Below, one piece after another: positions 34,458-43,319 of a stretch of DNA of 64,000 nucleotides. Under the pieces are notes generated by a model. That model had not been told where the DNA came from, did not search any database, and was given only the letters and a program-made list of their open reading frames with translations. The stretch is from an uncultured Chloroflexus sp. (GTDB taxonomy: Bacteria; Chloroflexota; Chloroflexia; Chloroflexales; Chloroflexaceae): assembly GCF_937951745.1 (NCBI RefSeq), contig NZ_CALFBQ010000005.1, positions 1-64,000 on the forward strand, in the 5' to 3' direction. The position numbers and the translations under genes were made by a program. Within the stretch, counting starts at the first letter, position 1; each line of letters begins with the position of its first letter.

Positions 34458-34598
34458 CTACGCCGTCTGCGACTCCGGTTTTGATGGCTCGCCTAAAATC
34501 TTGTTCGTCAAATAGGTCGCTAACCACGCGGCTACCAAACTCAACACAAGGCTGATCAAGCCATGCACCAACTTTCGGCGCAGTTCTTCCTCTGTCAT
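34458..34598 (-). CDS. 46-residue membrane peptide
   Basis: ATG 34598 to TAG 34458-34460. A strong GGAGGG ribosome site lies 8 bases before the ATG. The peptide begins MTEEELRRKLVHG, has a hydrophobic helix LISLVLSLVAAWLATYL (about 14-30), then NKILGEPSKPESQTA. The predicted single span has an acidic N terminus and a polar tail. The start is 3 bases beyond the stop of the YugP-like protease, and a terminator follows its stop, so it is the last cistron of that operon. No family recognised; it may be an accessory subunit or regulator of the protease. Confidence 0.75.
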   Translation of the reverse strand: MTEEELRRKLVHGLISLVLSLVAAWLATYLTNKILGEPSKPESQTA

Positions 34599-34601
34599 GC
34601 G

Positions 34602-35309
34602 TTAATCCCTCCGTCGCATCAAAATCGTCACGAAGTAAAGCAACTGCGCGATCGCTTGCGCTGCCGCCGCCACATAGGTCAGCGCTGCCGCGTTGAGCAC
34701 GGCATTCACCCCTGCCGCCTCTTGCACCGTCACCAACCCGGCGCGCTGGAGCATTTCGCGCGCGCGTGCGCTGGCGTTGAATTCAACCGGCAGCGTCACC
34801 AGTGTAAAGGCAACCGCTGCACTAAATAAGATCACGCCAACGACCGCTAGTTGGAAACCGAACTGGCTGCCGCCGCCGGCGCCGAGCAACATACCGATAA
34901 AGAACAGCCATGTGCCGAGTTGCGAGCCGATGTTGGCGAACCCAACGATGCCCGATCGCACGCGCAACCACGCATAGCCTTCTTTGTCTTGCGCGGCGTG
35001 ACCCAACTCGTGGGCAACGATCGCCATAGCGGCTACCGACGGTTGCACCGATCCTTCCGAGAGGCGAATGACCTTGCTCGCAGGATCGTAGTGGTCGGTC
35101 AACATGCCGGGAATGGTTTCAACGCCGACATGATCAAGGCCTTCATTCCGCATCAAGATACGCGCAACATCAAAGCCATTCAGCCGCCGCATGTTGGCGA
35201 CCTGCGACCATTTATTAAAGGCCGACTGGACCTGAAATTGGGCCCAGAGGGCGAAGAGCATCGCTGGCACCGCAAAGAGCAGATAGGTTGGATCGAAGAA
35301 GAATGGCAT
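34602..35309 (-). CDS. Membrane zinc metallopeptidase, YugP family
   Basis: 235 residues from ATG 35309, with AAAGGAGG ending 5 bases upstream; a GTG two codons earlier overlaps that site. One N-terminal span is followed by the protease part with HDHYDP-type context (LTDHYDPASKVIRLSEG) and the zinc motif AHELGHAAQD (near residue 100). Two or three further spans follow (about 120-170 and near the C terminus), and VEFNASARA carries the likely third ligand Glu. YugP-type enzymes are membrane-embedded neutral proteases of poorly known substrate. The 46-residue peptide gene is coupled downstream. Confidence 0.9.
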   Translation of the reverse strand: MPFFFDPTYLLFAVPAMLFALWAQFQVQSAFNKWSQVANMRRLNGFDVARILMRNEGLDHVGVETIPGMLTDHYDPASKVIRLSEGSVQPSVAAMAIVAHELGHAAQDKEGYAWLRVRSGIVGFANIGSQLGTWLFFIGMLLGAGGGSQFGFQLAVVGVILFSAAVAFTLVTLPVEFNASARAREMLQRAGLVTVQEAAGVNAVLNAAALTYVAAAAQAIAQLLYFVTILMRRRD

Positions 35310-35451
35310 AGGCACCTCCTTTGAACGTTGAGATGCGGTACTTGTCCGCTGCTGTGCTCAGTATACCACTCTCTTGCATGAGGCGGGTGTTGGTGAAATG
35401 TTTGAGTTTTGCAAAAATGATGAGGCTGGCAGTCAGGGTCGCGCGTTCACA

Positions 35452-35670
35452 TCATAAGGGTTGCTCGCCGGTCAGTGTGTTGCGAGCCTGTCCCAGCCAC
35501 GCTTGGGCGCGTTCGGCCAACCATGCGCGGAGCGCCGGCCCGCTACGGGGCATCAATAGGGCCGCTGCAGCGCCGCCGCCGATCAGTCCCAGCAGCAAGC
35601 CGGTTATGAAGCGTCGGCCACTAGTGCGGTGCGGTATCAGGCTGTCAATCATGGCATCGAGGTCATCCAT
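35452..35670 (-). CDS. Small YtxH-like membrane protein
   Basis: 72 residues from ATG 35670; the frame's TTG at 35712 is an unlikely start. After a short acidic N terminus (MDDLDAMIDSL), one span GRRFITGLLLGLIGGGAAAALL (about 18-38) is followed by MPRSGPALRAWL, matching the YtxH pattern of a glycine-rich span then [LM]xPxSGxxxR. The remainder is an amphipathic helix. YtxH proteins are stress-associated and of unknown action. The gene stands alone; a TATAGT lies upstream at about 35717-35722 on this strand. Confidence 0.7.
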   Translation of the reverse strand: MDDLDAMIDSLIPHRTSGRRFITGLLLGLIGGGAAAALLMPRSGPALRAWLAERAQAWLGQARNTLTGEQPL

Positions 35671-35724
35671 AGAAACTCTACTCTTTACGGTGATGCTTAC
35701 TCCTGTATCCAATCATACTATATA

Positions 35725-35751
35725 GAGTGCGGCAGTCAAACTGCCGCACTC
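35725..35751 (-). terminator. Hairpin downstream of gdhA
   Basis: Perfect 12-bp stem GAGTGCGGCAGT/ACTGCCGCACTC with loop CAA, 101 bases after the gdhA stop and just upstream of the YtxH-like gene's -10. It probably ends gdhA transcription although no T-run follows. Confidence 0.6.
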
Positions 35752-35851
35752 CCAAGCGATCGCTCTTATCAAGCTAGAACGATATGCCACTGAGTCATGG
35801 CGCATCGTAGGCTGTCGTTTACCGGCCACACCTGTGTGCGGCCTGATGGCG

Positions 35852-37135
35852 CTACGGATAGATCCCGCGCGTGGTCACCGCGTCACCCACCCGCTGGATC
35901 GCCAGCATGTAGGCGGCGGTACGCAAATCAACTTGCCGCTCTGCCGAGACGCGCAACACCTGCTGCAAGGCGTTGGTCATGACCCGGCGCAACTGGGCAT
36001 TGACCTCGCGTTCGCTCCAGAAGAACTCTTGCAATCCTTGCACCCACTCGAAGTAGCTAACCGTGACACCACCGGCGTTGGCCAGAATGTCGGGTATCGC
36101 GAGGCAGCCGCGGTCGTACAAAATGGCATCGGCGGCTTTAGTGGTCGGGCCATTCGCCGCTTCGGCGATGATCTGCGCTTTGATACGGCTGGCGTTTTGG
36201 GTCGTAATCACACCGCTCAACGCCGCTGGTACCAGCACATCACACTCAATTTCAAGCAACTCCTCGTTGGTCAACGAGTCGGCGTTCGCTGCGCCGGCCA
36301 CGCTGCCGGTGAGCGCTTTGTGTGCCAGCACTGCTTCGACGTCGAGGCCGTGCGGATTGTAGACTCCGCCACGGCTATCGCTCAAGGCGACGACTTTCAT
36401 ACCTAACGCGACGGCTTCCCGCGCCACGGTTGAGCCAACGTTGCCACACCCCTGAATAGCGAGCCGGATCTCTGGAATCGTCAAGCCAAGATGCTGTGAT
36501 GCGGTCGTGAGTACATACGTCAACCCACGTCCGGTCGCCTCAAGTCGGCCTTCCGAGCCGCCAATGTTGATCGGCTTGCCGGTGACGACTGCTGGCACAG
36601 TATGGCCCTGATGCATCGAAATGGTGTCCATAATCCACGCCATCACCTGTGGATTGGTGCCAATGTCAGGCGCGGGAATGTCGCGCTCAGGGCCGATGAC
36701 GACGCTGATTTCGGTGGCGAAACGGCGGGTTAGCCGCTCGATCTCGCCAAGCGAGAGCTGTTTGGGATCGACAATTACCGCGCCTTTGGCGCCGCCGTAG
36801 GGTAGGCCGGCTAATGCGCACTTCCACGTCATTAACATCGCCAATGCGCGCGTCTCGTCAAGCGTGACTGCCGGATGGTACCGGATGCCGCCCTTCGTTG
36901 GGCCGCGGGCCAGATTGTGTTGGACGCGGAACCCTTGGAATACTTCGATACGGCCATCATCGCGTTTGACGGGAAAGTTGACGGTCAGTTCGCGCTGAGG
37001 GGCGCGCAAGATACCACGGAGGCGGGCCGGCAGATCGAGCAGATCGGCGGCTTCGTCAAATTGTTGCTGGACGGTGCTCAGCAGATCGGCGCCCTCAGAG
37101 GGCGCAGCAGTATGTGCTACGTCAGTCATCACCAT
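35852..37135 (-). CDS. gdhA: Glutamate dehydrogenase (Glu/Leu/Phe/Val family)
   Basis: 427 residues from ATG 37135, preceded by GAGAGGGG; a second ATG two codons on is possible. The catalytic segment is present: FRVQHNLARGPTKGGIRYHP, then TWKCALAGLPYGGAKGAVIVDP with the active lysine, and the dinucleotide domain IQGCGNVGSTVAREAV. The size suits hexameric NAD- or NADP-dependent GDH. It interconverts glutamate with 2-oxoglutarate and ammonium; cofactor preference is not clear. Two aminotransferases and many peptidases in the window would supply amino groups to it. Confidence 0.94.
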   Translation of the reverse strand: MVMTDVAHTAAPSEGADLLSTVQQQFDEAADLLDLPARLRGILRAPQRELTVNFPVKRDDGRIEVFQGFRVQHNLARGPTKGGIRYHPAVTLDETRALAMLMTWKCALAGLPYGGAKGAVIVDPKQLSLGEIERLTRRFATEISVVIGPERDIPAPDIGTNPQVMAWIMDTISMHQGHTVPAVVTGKPINIGGSEGRLEATGRGLTYVLTTASQHLGLTIPEIRLAIQGCGNVGSTVAREAVALGMKVVALSDSRGGVYNPHGLDVEAVLAHKALTGSVAGAANADSLTNEELLEIECDVLVPAALSGVITTQNASRIKAQIIAEAANGPTTKAADAILYDRGCLAIPDILANAGGVTVSYFEWVQGLQEFFWSEREVNAQLRRVMTNALQQVLRVSAERQVDLRTAAYMLAIQRVGDAVTTRGIYP

Positions 37136-37245
37136 GATGTTGACCCCTCTCCGATGAGTAAGGGCGGCCAGCACTGGCCGGTCGCGACAGCGGCGGCGCG
37201 ACAATGCCTATTGTACCACGATGCGATGGTGGTTGCGGAATAAGA

Positions 37246-38310
37246 TTATTCATCGGTGGGAATGAATTCTGTGACGCTCGCCACCGAATGAACAAACGCG
37301 GCGATCAATTTGACTGCATGCGCCACATCGCTGATCTCGATCATCTCGTTGGGTGAGTGCATATAGCGATTAGGGATCGAGATCACTGCGCTGGCGATGC
37401 CGCCGCGCACGTGATGGATCGCGTCAGCGTCAGTGCCGGTGTAGCGTGGCGCAATTTGGACGGTGTACGGGATCGACTCGCGTTCGGCCAATTCGACCAG
37501 CCGGCGGAAGACGCGGCCACTGTTGGCCGAACCGCGCGAAAGCACCGGCCCGCCGCCAAGCTTCACCGTATTCCACTGGCGCTGATCGGCGTCGGGATGG
37601 TCGGTAGCGAAGGTGACATCAACCACAAGCGCGACTTGCGGGTCAAAGCTGAACGCGGCAGTGGTTGCGCCGCCGAAGGTAATCTCTTCCTGCGTGGTCG
37701 CCACGGCGGCGACGCAGGCTGCCGGGCGGTTTTGGCTGAGCAAGCGCAACGCTTCGAGCACAGTAAACGCCCCGATCCGGTTGTCGATCGAGCGGCTCAC
37801 AATTCGCCCGCCGCGCAATTCGTACACTGGTGCATCAATTACGCCCACGTCGCCGACCTGCACCAATTCGGTCGCTTCGGCGCGGCTCGACGCGCCAATA
37901 TCAATCCACATCTGCTCGATCTTGGTTACTTGAGTGCGCTCCTCTGGTTTCAGCAAATGAATTGGCTTTTTGCCGACGACGCCGAGCACTTCGCCGCGTC
38001 GGCCTAGCAAGCGCACGCGTTGCCCGATCAGCACCTGTGCATCCCAACCGCCAATGGGGCTGAAGTAGAGAAAGCCATTCTCATCAATATGGCTGATCAT
38101 GACGCCAATTTCGTCAATGTGGCCAGCCAGCAGAATGCGCGGCCCGCTGCCTTCAAGGACGGCAAAGCTGTTGCCGAGCACATCACTGTACACTTGATCG
38201 GCGAAAGTGCGTGCCTCAGCCCGCCACACTCGTGCCGCCCGATCTTCGTCGCCCGATGGCCCCGGCGCGCTTAGGAGGCGCTTGAGAAATGCGATTTGCA
38301 TGTCTTGCAT
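37246..38310 (-). CDS. M42-family aminopeptidase (glutamyl aminopeptidase/'endoglucanase' type)
   Basis: 354 residues. M42 hallmarks are ILLAGHIDEIGVMISHIDENGF (metal His and Asp), the bridging-Asp region SRSIDNRIGAF, TTQEEITFGGA with the catalytic base Glu, VVDVTFATDHP, and the final metal His in NRYMHSPNEMIE. These dodecameric TET peptidases trim oligopeptides; cellulase annotations for the family are wrong. It lies 110 bases from gdhA on the same strand, consistent with amino-acid use. Confidence 0.94.
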   Translation of the reverse strand: MQDMQIAFLKRLLSAPGPSGDEDRAARVWRAEARTFADQVYSDVLGNSFAVLEGSGPRILLAGHIDEIGVMISHIDENGFLYFSPIGGWDAQVLIGQRVRLLGRRGEVLGVVGKKPIHLLKPEERTQVTKIEQMWIDIGASSRAEATELVQVGDVGVIDAPVYELRGGRIVSRSIDNRIGAFTVLEALRLLSQNRPAACVAAVATTQEEITFGGATTAAFSFDPQVALVVDVTFATDHPDADQRQWNTVKLGGGPVLSRGSANSGRVFRRLVELAERESIPYTVQIAPRYTGTDADAIHHVRGGIASAVISIPNRYMHSPNEMIEISDVAHAVKLIAAFVHSVASVTEFIPTDE

Positions 38311-38451
38311 GAGGATGATCCTTACCTCTTCTGTTGCGGGAATGTGTAAAAACGAGCTGTTAGAGTAACTCTCATGATAAGTGTTGCCGATTTTTCGCTC
38401 GCTCGATCAGACTAAGATGCGTTTTTGGCTTTGTGAAAACCGGCAAAATGC

Positions 38452-38481
38452 TTGACGCCATTTAACTGCGGCCAGTATAAT
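38452..38481 (+). promoter_or_regulatory. Promoter of the zincin/GH18 genes
   Basis: -35 TTGACG (38452-38457), 18-bp spacer, -10 TATAAT (38476-38481). It lies in the 209-base gap between the divergent M42 and zincin genes; the rest of the gap shows no other clear element. Confidence 0.75.
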
Positions 38482-38519
38482 GAAGCTGTGGCTCTACATT
38501 ATACTTGATAGCAAACGCA

Positions 38520-38873
38520 ATGGAAAAGCCTGACTTTGCTAATTTGGTTGCTGAAGTCATCGCGAGTTTACCCCCTGCTTTTGCGCGCCATCTCGAAACG
38601 GTCGAAGTGGTGATTGCGCCACGTCCAAGCCGTGACCAACGGCGCGCACTTGGGTTGAAGCCATGGCAGACGATTTATGGCCTCTACGAAGGGGTACCGC
38701 TCACCGATGAGTATAATGCGTCAGCGATGATTACCATCTTCCAAGAGCCGCTCGAACGCGATTTTCGCACCACAGCGGCACTGCGCGAGCAGGTGCGGCG
38801 CACTGTCTTGCACGAAATCGCCCACCATTTCGGGATTAGCGATGAGCGGTTACGCGAGTTGGGCGCGTATTAA
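38520..38873 (+). CDS. Small zincin metallopeptidase-like protein
   Basis: 117 residues from ATG 38520. The C-terminal LHEIAHHFGISDERLRELG is the signature of the minimal zincin family PF06262, where HExxH plus a downstream Asp bind zinc. YGLYEGVPL and ITIFQEPLER are also family segments. Proteins of this size are metallopeptidase-fold proteins of unknown substrate, common in actinobacteria and Chloroflexota. No good ribosome site is seen. The GH18-like gene starts 32 bases after its stop. Confidence 0.86.
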   Translation: MEKPDFANLVAEVIASLPPAFARHLETVEVVIAPRPSRDQRRALGLKPWQTIYGLYEGVPLTDEYNASAMITIFQEPLERDFRTTAALREQVRRTVLHEIAHHFGISDERLRELGAY

Positions 38874-38905
38874 GCGAGTATCGGTTGTCGTTCAAGAGGT
38901 AGCGC

Positions 38906-40153
38906 GTGCGGATCAGTACGATGATCACCGGAATGATGTATGTTGGCGCGTTGGCGATTGCTGGTTTCTTACTCTGGCAGACCGTGCAGATGTCAAGCGC
39001 GCTCATTGCGCTCTCGGCGAATGCTCCAACGCCAACCGTTGCGGTGATTCCTACTGCCACCGCTGCGCCATTGCTGGTGTTGCCGACGCCGGTGCCGCCG
39101 ACGCCGCTGCCAACTACCGCTCCGCCCCAACCAGAGACGGTTGGGTATCATCCCAAGAGCGGGCGATATATCGCGGTCTGGCTGCCGCCGAATTTTGCCG
39201 GCGATGCACGCGAGTCGTTTTTCGCCAATGTCGATATTATCGATGACATTAGTCCCTTTTGGTATACCACCGATGCGAGCGGACGGCTCTATGGCCGGCG
39301 CGATGATGATCTGGTGGGGATTGCACATGGAAACAACGTGCGTATCATCCCCTCAATTCATAATGTTGGCAACCCCGGCGCGGTGGTGCCAGTGTTGACC
39401 AATCCGCAATTACGCGCGCGCCACATCCAAAATATTGTCGATGAGGTCTTGGCACGCGGTTACGATGGAATTGATATTGATTATGAATCGCTCGCGCCTT
39501 CGCTGCGCGACGATTTTACCGCGTTTATCGTTGATCTTGCTGCGGCATTGCACGCTCACGACAGGCTCTTGACTGTCGCTGTCCATGCCAAAGATCGTGA
39601 TGATGGCGGTTTAGGTGCGTTTCAAGATTGGCGTGCGATCGGGCCGCATGTTGATCAATTGCGGATTATGACGTACGATTACCACTGGCGTGGGTCAGGA
39701 CCGGGGCCGGTTGCTCCAGCGTACTGGATTGAAGCCGTCGCCAATTATGCTCGTGAGGTCGTTGATCCGGCTAAGGTACTGATCGGCGTTCACTTCTACG
39801 GCTACGATTGGCCGCCAGACGGCAATGCTACCGCTCGGCCTTGGAAGATTATCGAAGAGATCATCAACGAGTATCAACCGACAGTGAGCTTTATCGAACG
39901 CAACGCTCGCGGACGGGTCGGTGAGAGCACTTTTACTTATCGCACTAGCGCCGGTACGCGCACCGTTTGGTTTATGACTGATACCGGTCTCGCCGATAAG
40001 ATCGCGACGGTGCAGAAGCTTGATTTGGCGGGTATTGCGATTTGGCAGTTGGGGTACGAACGGCCAGAATATTGGCAGACGGTACGCGCTAGTTTAGTGC
40101 AGGATTCAACGTTGATTCAACGGGCATTAAACGCCTTATTACCGGAACACTAG
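38906..40153 (+). CDS. Secreted glycoside hydrolase family 18-like protein
   Basis: 415 residues from GTG 38906 with AAGAGG upstream. There is an N-terminal anchor span (about 5-28), a Pro/Thr linker rich in PTP, then a TIM-barrel domain from about residue 85. The GH18 catalytic motif is intact: GYDGIDIDYES (DxxDxDxE, Glu near residue 193), and RIMTYDYHWRGSGPGPVAP and AGIAIWQLGYE are typical later strands. Relatives include spore-cortex hydrolase SleL and chitinase-like proteins; peptidoglycan or another surface glycan is the likely substrate. Confidence 0.88.
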   Translation: MRISTMITGMMYVGALAIAGFLLWQTVQMSSALIALSANAPTPTVAVIPTATAAPLLVLPTPVPPTPLPTTAPPQPETVGYHPKSGRYIAVWLPPNFAGDARESFFANVDIIDDISPFWYTTDASGRLYGRRDDDLVGIAHGNNVRIIPSIHNVGNPGAVVPVLTNPQLRARHIQNIVDEVLARGYDGIDIDYESLAPSLRDDFTAFIVDLAAALHAHDRLLTVAVHAKDRDDGGLGAFQDWRAIGPHVDQLRIMTYDYHWRGSGPGPVAPAYWIEAVANYAREVVDPAKVLIGVHFYGYDWPPDGNATARPWKIIEEIINEYQPTVSFIERNARGRVGESTFTYRTSAGTRTVWFMTDTGLADKIATVQKLDLAGIAIWQLGYERPEYWQTVRASLVQDSTLIQRALNALLPEH

Positions 40154-40155
40154 TA

Positions 40156-40177
40156 GGGGCGCACGGTAGTGCGCCCC
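40156..40177 (+). terminator. Hairpin after the GH18-like gene
   Basis: GGGGCGCAC/GTGCGCCCC 9-bp stem with loop GGTA, three bases past the stop. No T-run follows; similar GTGCGCC pieces recur to 40210. Confidence 0.5.
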
Positions 40178-40294
40178 AGCAGTGCATCTCGGCAGTGCGC
40201 CTCCCCCGGCGGTACGCCCTCTGGTGATCAGCGTAACCGTCAATCGTAGCGGCGCACATCCGTGCGTTCCAAATTAGATACATTGGACTACATC

Positions 40295-41359
40295 ATGACC
40301 ACCACCGCAGGCGAACCCGGTGTCCGAGCCAATCCAACCGAGGCGCGTGATTTGGTCGAGCGTGGCATTGCGGCGGCGCGCGGCGGGCAGCGCCGGGTTG
40401 CTGCCGGCTTGCTAGCGCGTGCGCTCAAGCTCGATCCCCGCGATGAACGGGCATGGCTGTGGTTGAGCGGCGTGGTTGACGATCCAGCGCAGCGCGCTTT
40501 TTGTTTGCGAGCCGTCTTGCGCATTAACCCCAATAATCCCCACGCTCGTCGTGGTCTGGCCTATCTCGAACGGCAAGGCACGACGACTGCGCGTCCAATT
40601 GCCGACCTCGCGCCGCCGGCATCGACGCCGGAACCAGCCGCCGATGCCGCACCTGCTTCTCCACCCACACCAACCGCGCAAAGCCGCGATTGGTGGGTTC
40701 ATTGGCGTTGGCAGCGCCGCGAAACGTCGCGGGTGCGGATAGTGTTGTGGGTGTTGCCGATTGTGTTGTTGGCGGTGGCGCTCATCTTGCATCAGAGTGT
40801 GAGCGTTGCCCGCGAGCGCGCGCTTGCGGCGCTGGCTGCCGAGCAAGAACCAGCCTTTACCGTCGAAACTGCTCTGGCAGCGCCACTTGCGACTCCGACC
40901 CCCATTCCGGCGCTGGAAGCCGAGCCGCTCGCCGTCGTCGAGAGCCTCACCGTTTCGTATCTTACCGCGATTGATGCGATCCGCACCGATCTGCGCACTG
41001 CTTCGGCTGCCTATCGGCAAGAGACGAGCCAGCCCGGTGGCGCGTCGATCAACCATGTGGCGGCGACCCAACGGCTGCGAGCGACAGTAGCGCAGGCGCT
41101 GGCTAATCTTGGTGAACTGCGTGCGCCGGGAGTGCTGATGCCGGCTCACGAAGATTATCGGCAGGGGCTTGAGCTAGAGTTGGCCGGTCTCGATGCCATC
41201 CTCGACTTCTACAGCACTTACGATGTGGCGAACGCCAATCGTGCCGCGCTTCGCTTTCAAGAGGCACGCGCGTTTATCGAGCGTGCCCAAGCCGGTTTTC
41301 AATCGCAGCGCCAACGTCTCGGCGAGATGAGCCTCATAAGCGCGTATACTATTCGTTGA
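40295..41359 (+). CDS. TPR-containing single-span membrane protein
   Basis: 354 residues from ATG 40295; a GTG at 40262 in frame is also possible and no ribosome site decides. The N-terminal part (about 14-95) is two or three TPR-like helix pairs (ARDLVERGIAAARGGQRRVAAGLLARALKLDPRDERAWLWLSG region). Then comes a Pro/Ala linker, a Trp-rich patch, one span at about 148-167, and an outer helical domain (about 205-350) rich in Ala, Arg and Glu. Function unknown. It may sense or scaffold across the membrane. Confidence 0.75.
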   Translation: MTTTAGEPGVRANPTEARDLVERGIAAARGGQRRVAAGLLARALKLDPRDERAWLWLSGVVDDPAQRAFCLRAVLRINPNNPHARRGLAYLERQGTTTARPIADLAPPASTPEPAADAAPASPPTPTAQSRDWWVHWRWQRRETSRVRIVLWVLPIVLLAVALILHQSVSVARERALAALAAEQEPAFTVETALAAPLATPTPIPALEAEPLAVVESLTVSYLTAIDAIRTDLRTASAAYRQETSQPGGASINHVAATQRLRATVAQALANLGELRAPGVLMPAHEDYRQGLELELAGLDAILDFYSTYDVANANRAALRFQEARAFIERAQAGFQSQRQRLGEMSLISAYTIR

Positions 41360-41397
41360 TTGGCATCCCCCCGCGCCTCGTAATGCCCGGCCCTGCT

Positions 41398-41733
41398 GTC
41401 ATTGCGAGCCGAGCGGAGCGAGGCGAAGCAGTCTCGTACAAAGGCGCAACTCCATCACTCCGCGCGGGAGGCGAGGGCGTTCCCCTTCTGCCCTGCCTTG
41501 CCCGCCATCTAGCGGTGTCCCCTCTCCTGTCGTGCGGAGGGGGAGAGGGAATCAACGCCAAGCCACCATGTGAGGAAAGACGCAGAGGTTTTCACGTCAA
41601 GGCGCGCAGGGCGCAGCGGTCGCCCGTCATTACGAGCGGAGCGAGGTGAAGCAATCTTGCACAAAGGTGCGATTCCATCACTCCGAGAGGGAGCGGTACA
41701 CCCTCTCCTGTCGTGCGGGGGGAGAGGGCATCA
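41398..41733. repeat. Two copies of a composite intergenic repeat
   Basis: The 386-base gap between the TPR membrane gene and the M32 gene holds no coding frame but two related elements. Unit A (41398-41462 and 41626-41685) starts GTCATTGCGAGC or GTCATTACGAGC and ends TCCATCACTCCG. Unit B (41519-41554 and 41701-41733) is a CCCTCTCC...GGAGAGGG hairpin with TGTCGTGCGG in the loop. The order A-B is kept in both. The core of A resembles the GTCATTGCGAG...GAAGCAATC repeats scattered through many bacterial genomes. A third fragment, AGACGCAGAGG...GGCGCGCAGGGCGCAG (41579-41617), lies between them. Confidence 0.75.
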
Positions 41734-41745
41734 TTAGCGTCACCC

Positions 41746-43257
41746 CTACAACGCGATTCCGTAGATCGCCGCGTACTTCTGGCGCAGATAGGTCAGATAC
41801 GGCTCAATCTCCATCGGCTTACCGGTCGCGCGCTCGATCAGTTCATTGGGCGTATACACGCTGCCGTGGCGATAGATATGCTCGCGCAGCCAGCCGTGTA
41901 GGCTAGCGAATTCACCCCGCCCAATCTCATCATCAATTTCGGGATGGGCTGCACGAGCGGCAGCAAGGAACTGCGCACTAAGGATATTCCCTAGCGTATA
42001 ACCTTGGAACGCGCCGCCGATCAGACCGCCAAACCAATGCACGTCTTGCAGCACGCCATCGCGATAGTCGGGCACCGTCACCCCTAAATCCTCGGCGTAG
42101 CGCGCATTCCATGCTTCCGGTAGGTCGCGCAGCTTCAGGTTGCCCTCTAGCAGGGCCAATTCCAGATCAAACCGGATCATCACGTGCAGGTTATACGTCA
42201 CTTCATCAGCATCGGTGCGGATAAGCGACGGTTGTACCCGGTTGATTGCGCGATAGAATTCGTCGAGCGGGACGTTGCCCAGTTGCTGGGGAAACGTCTG
42301 TTGTAATTCGGGGTAGAAATGCTCCCAGAATGGCCGTGAGCGGCCGATCAGATTTTCCCACAGCCGCGATTGGCTTTCATGCACTCCCGCTGACACGCCA
42401 CCGCAGAGAGGCGTGCCCTCGAACGCCGGATCAACACCTTGTTCGTACATAGCGTGGCCTGATTCGTGCAGGGTACTGAACAAACCATCGCCTAAATCAT
42501 GCTCATTAATGCGGGTCGTGATGCGCACATCGCCGACCGAAAACTTGGTCGCAAACGGATGGTGGGTGAGGTCTTGCCGTCCGCGCTCGAAGTCATACCC
42601 GAATTGGCGAATGATCTGCTCACCAAAGGCCAGTTGATCATTGCGCGGGTAGTATTTGCGCAGGCATGAGTCGTCAATTGGCGGTTGGGCGACAATTGCC
42701 CGGATGATCGGGGTGAGGCCGGCGCGTAGGCGGGCAAAGAGGTCGCGAATCACGGTGGTGCGCATGCCATAGTCGCTAACGTCAATCAGTGGATCGGCGG
42801 GATGGTCGTAGCCGGGGAAGCAGTCGGCCACTCGCCGGCTTAGTTCGAGCGTGCGTTCGAGATACGGTAACATGGTGGTGAAATCATTCGCCGGACGGGC
42901 TTGCGTCCATGCATGGTAGCTAGCCGCTGTATGTGCTGCAATGTCGCTCGCAAGATCAACCGGAATCCGGGTCATGCGCTCGTAATTGCGTTGCGCCACC
43001 CGGATCAGCGCCGCATCGGGATGGTCATAGGGCAACTGTTCGCTGTAGGGCATCAGGTCAGCCAACAACCGGCCCAATTCAGGATCGGTGCTGCGCACGT
43101 GGGCCAACCGTGAGAGGGTGGCCAGTTGGCGGGCGCGCGCGGCAGCGCCGCCGGGCGGCATATAGGTGCTCTGATCCCAATTGAGCACGGCGGCTGCGCT
43201 GTTGATATCGTCAATTTCCTGCAAACGGGTGCGGAGTTCGTGCAAACGGGTTTCCAT
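41746..43257 (-). CDS. M32-family carboxypeptidase (Taq type)
   Basis: 503 residues from ATG 43257, close to Thermus carboxypeptidase Taq. The zinc motif HESGHAMYEQG with the downstream E of GVHESQSRLWEN, the signature NWDQSTYMPPGGAAAR at the N terminus, and RIRTDADEVTYNLHV-like text (SLIRTDADEVTYNLHVMIR) are conserved. The enzyme removes most C-terminal residues except proline, often at high temperature. Cytoplasmic; no signal peptide. Confidence 0.95.
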   Translation of the reverse strand: METRLHELRTRLQEIDDINSAAAVLNWDQSTYMPPGGAAARARQLATLSRLAHVRSTDPELGRLLADLMPYSEQLPYDHPDAALIRVAQRNYERMTRIPVDLASDIAAHTAASYHAWTQARPANDFTTMLPYLERTLELSRRVADCFPGYDHPADPLIDVSDYGMRTTVIRDLFARLRAGLTPIIRAIVAQPPIDDSCLRKYYPRNDQLAFGEQIIRQFGYDFERGRQDLTHHPFATKFSVGDVRITTRINEHDLGDGLFSTLHESGHAMYEQGVDPAFEGTPLCGGVSAGVHESQSRLWENLIGRSRPFWEHFYPELQQTFPQQLGNVPLDEFYRAINRVQPSLIRTDADEVTYNLHVMIRFDLELALLEGNLKLRDLPEAWNARYAEDLGVTVPDYRDGVLQDVHWFGGLIGGAFQGYTLGNILSAQFLAAARAAHPEIDDEIGRGEFASLHGWLREHIYRHGSVYTPNELIERATGKPMEIEPYLTYLRQKYAAIYGIAL

Positions 43258-43319
43258 GGTTATGACTCGCTTTCTCGTGAGCGCCAAGTATGGAGCGTGA
43301 TCCTCAAACTACTAAGGAG

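Noticed and set aside
41398-41733. CRISPR-like repeats
   Set aside because: Only two copies, degenerate, with unequal spacing and no short regular spacers or cas genes.
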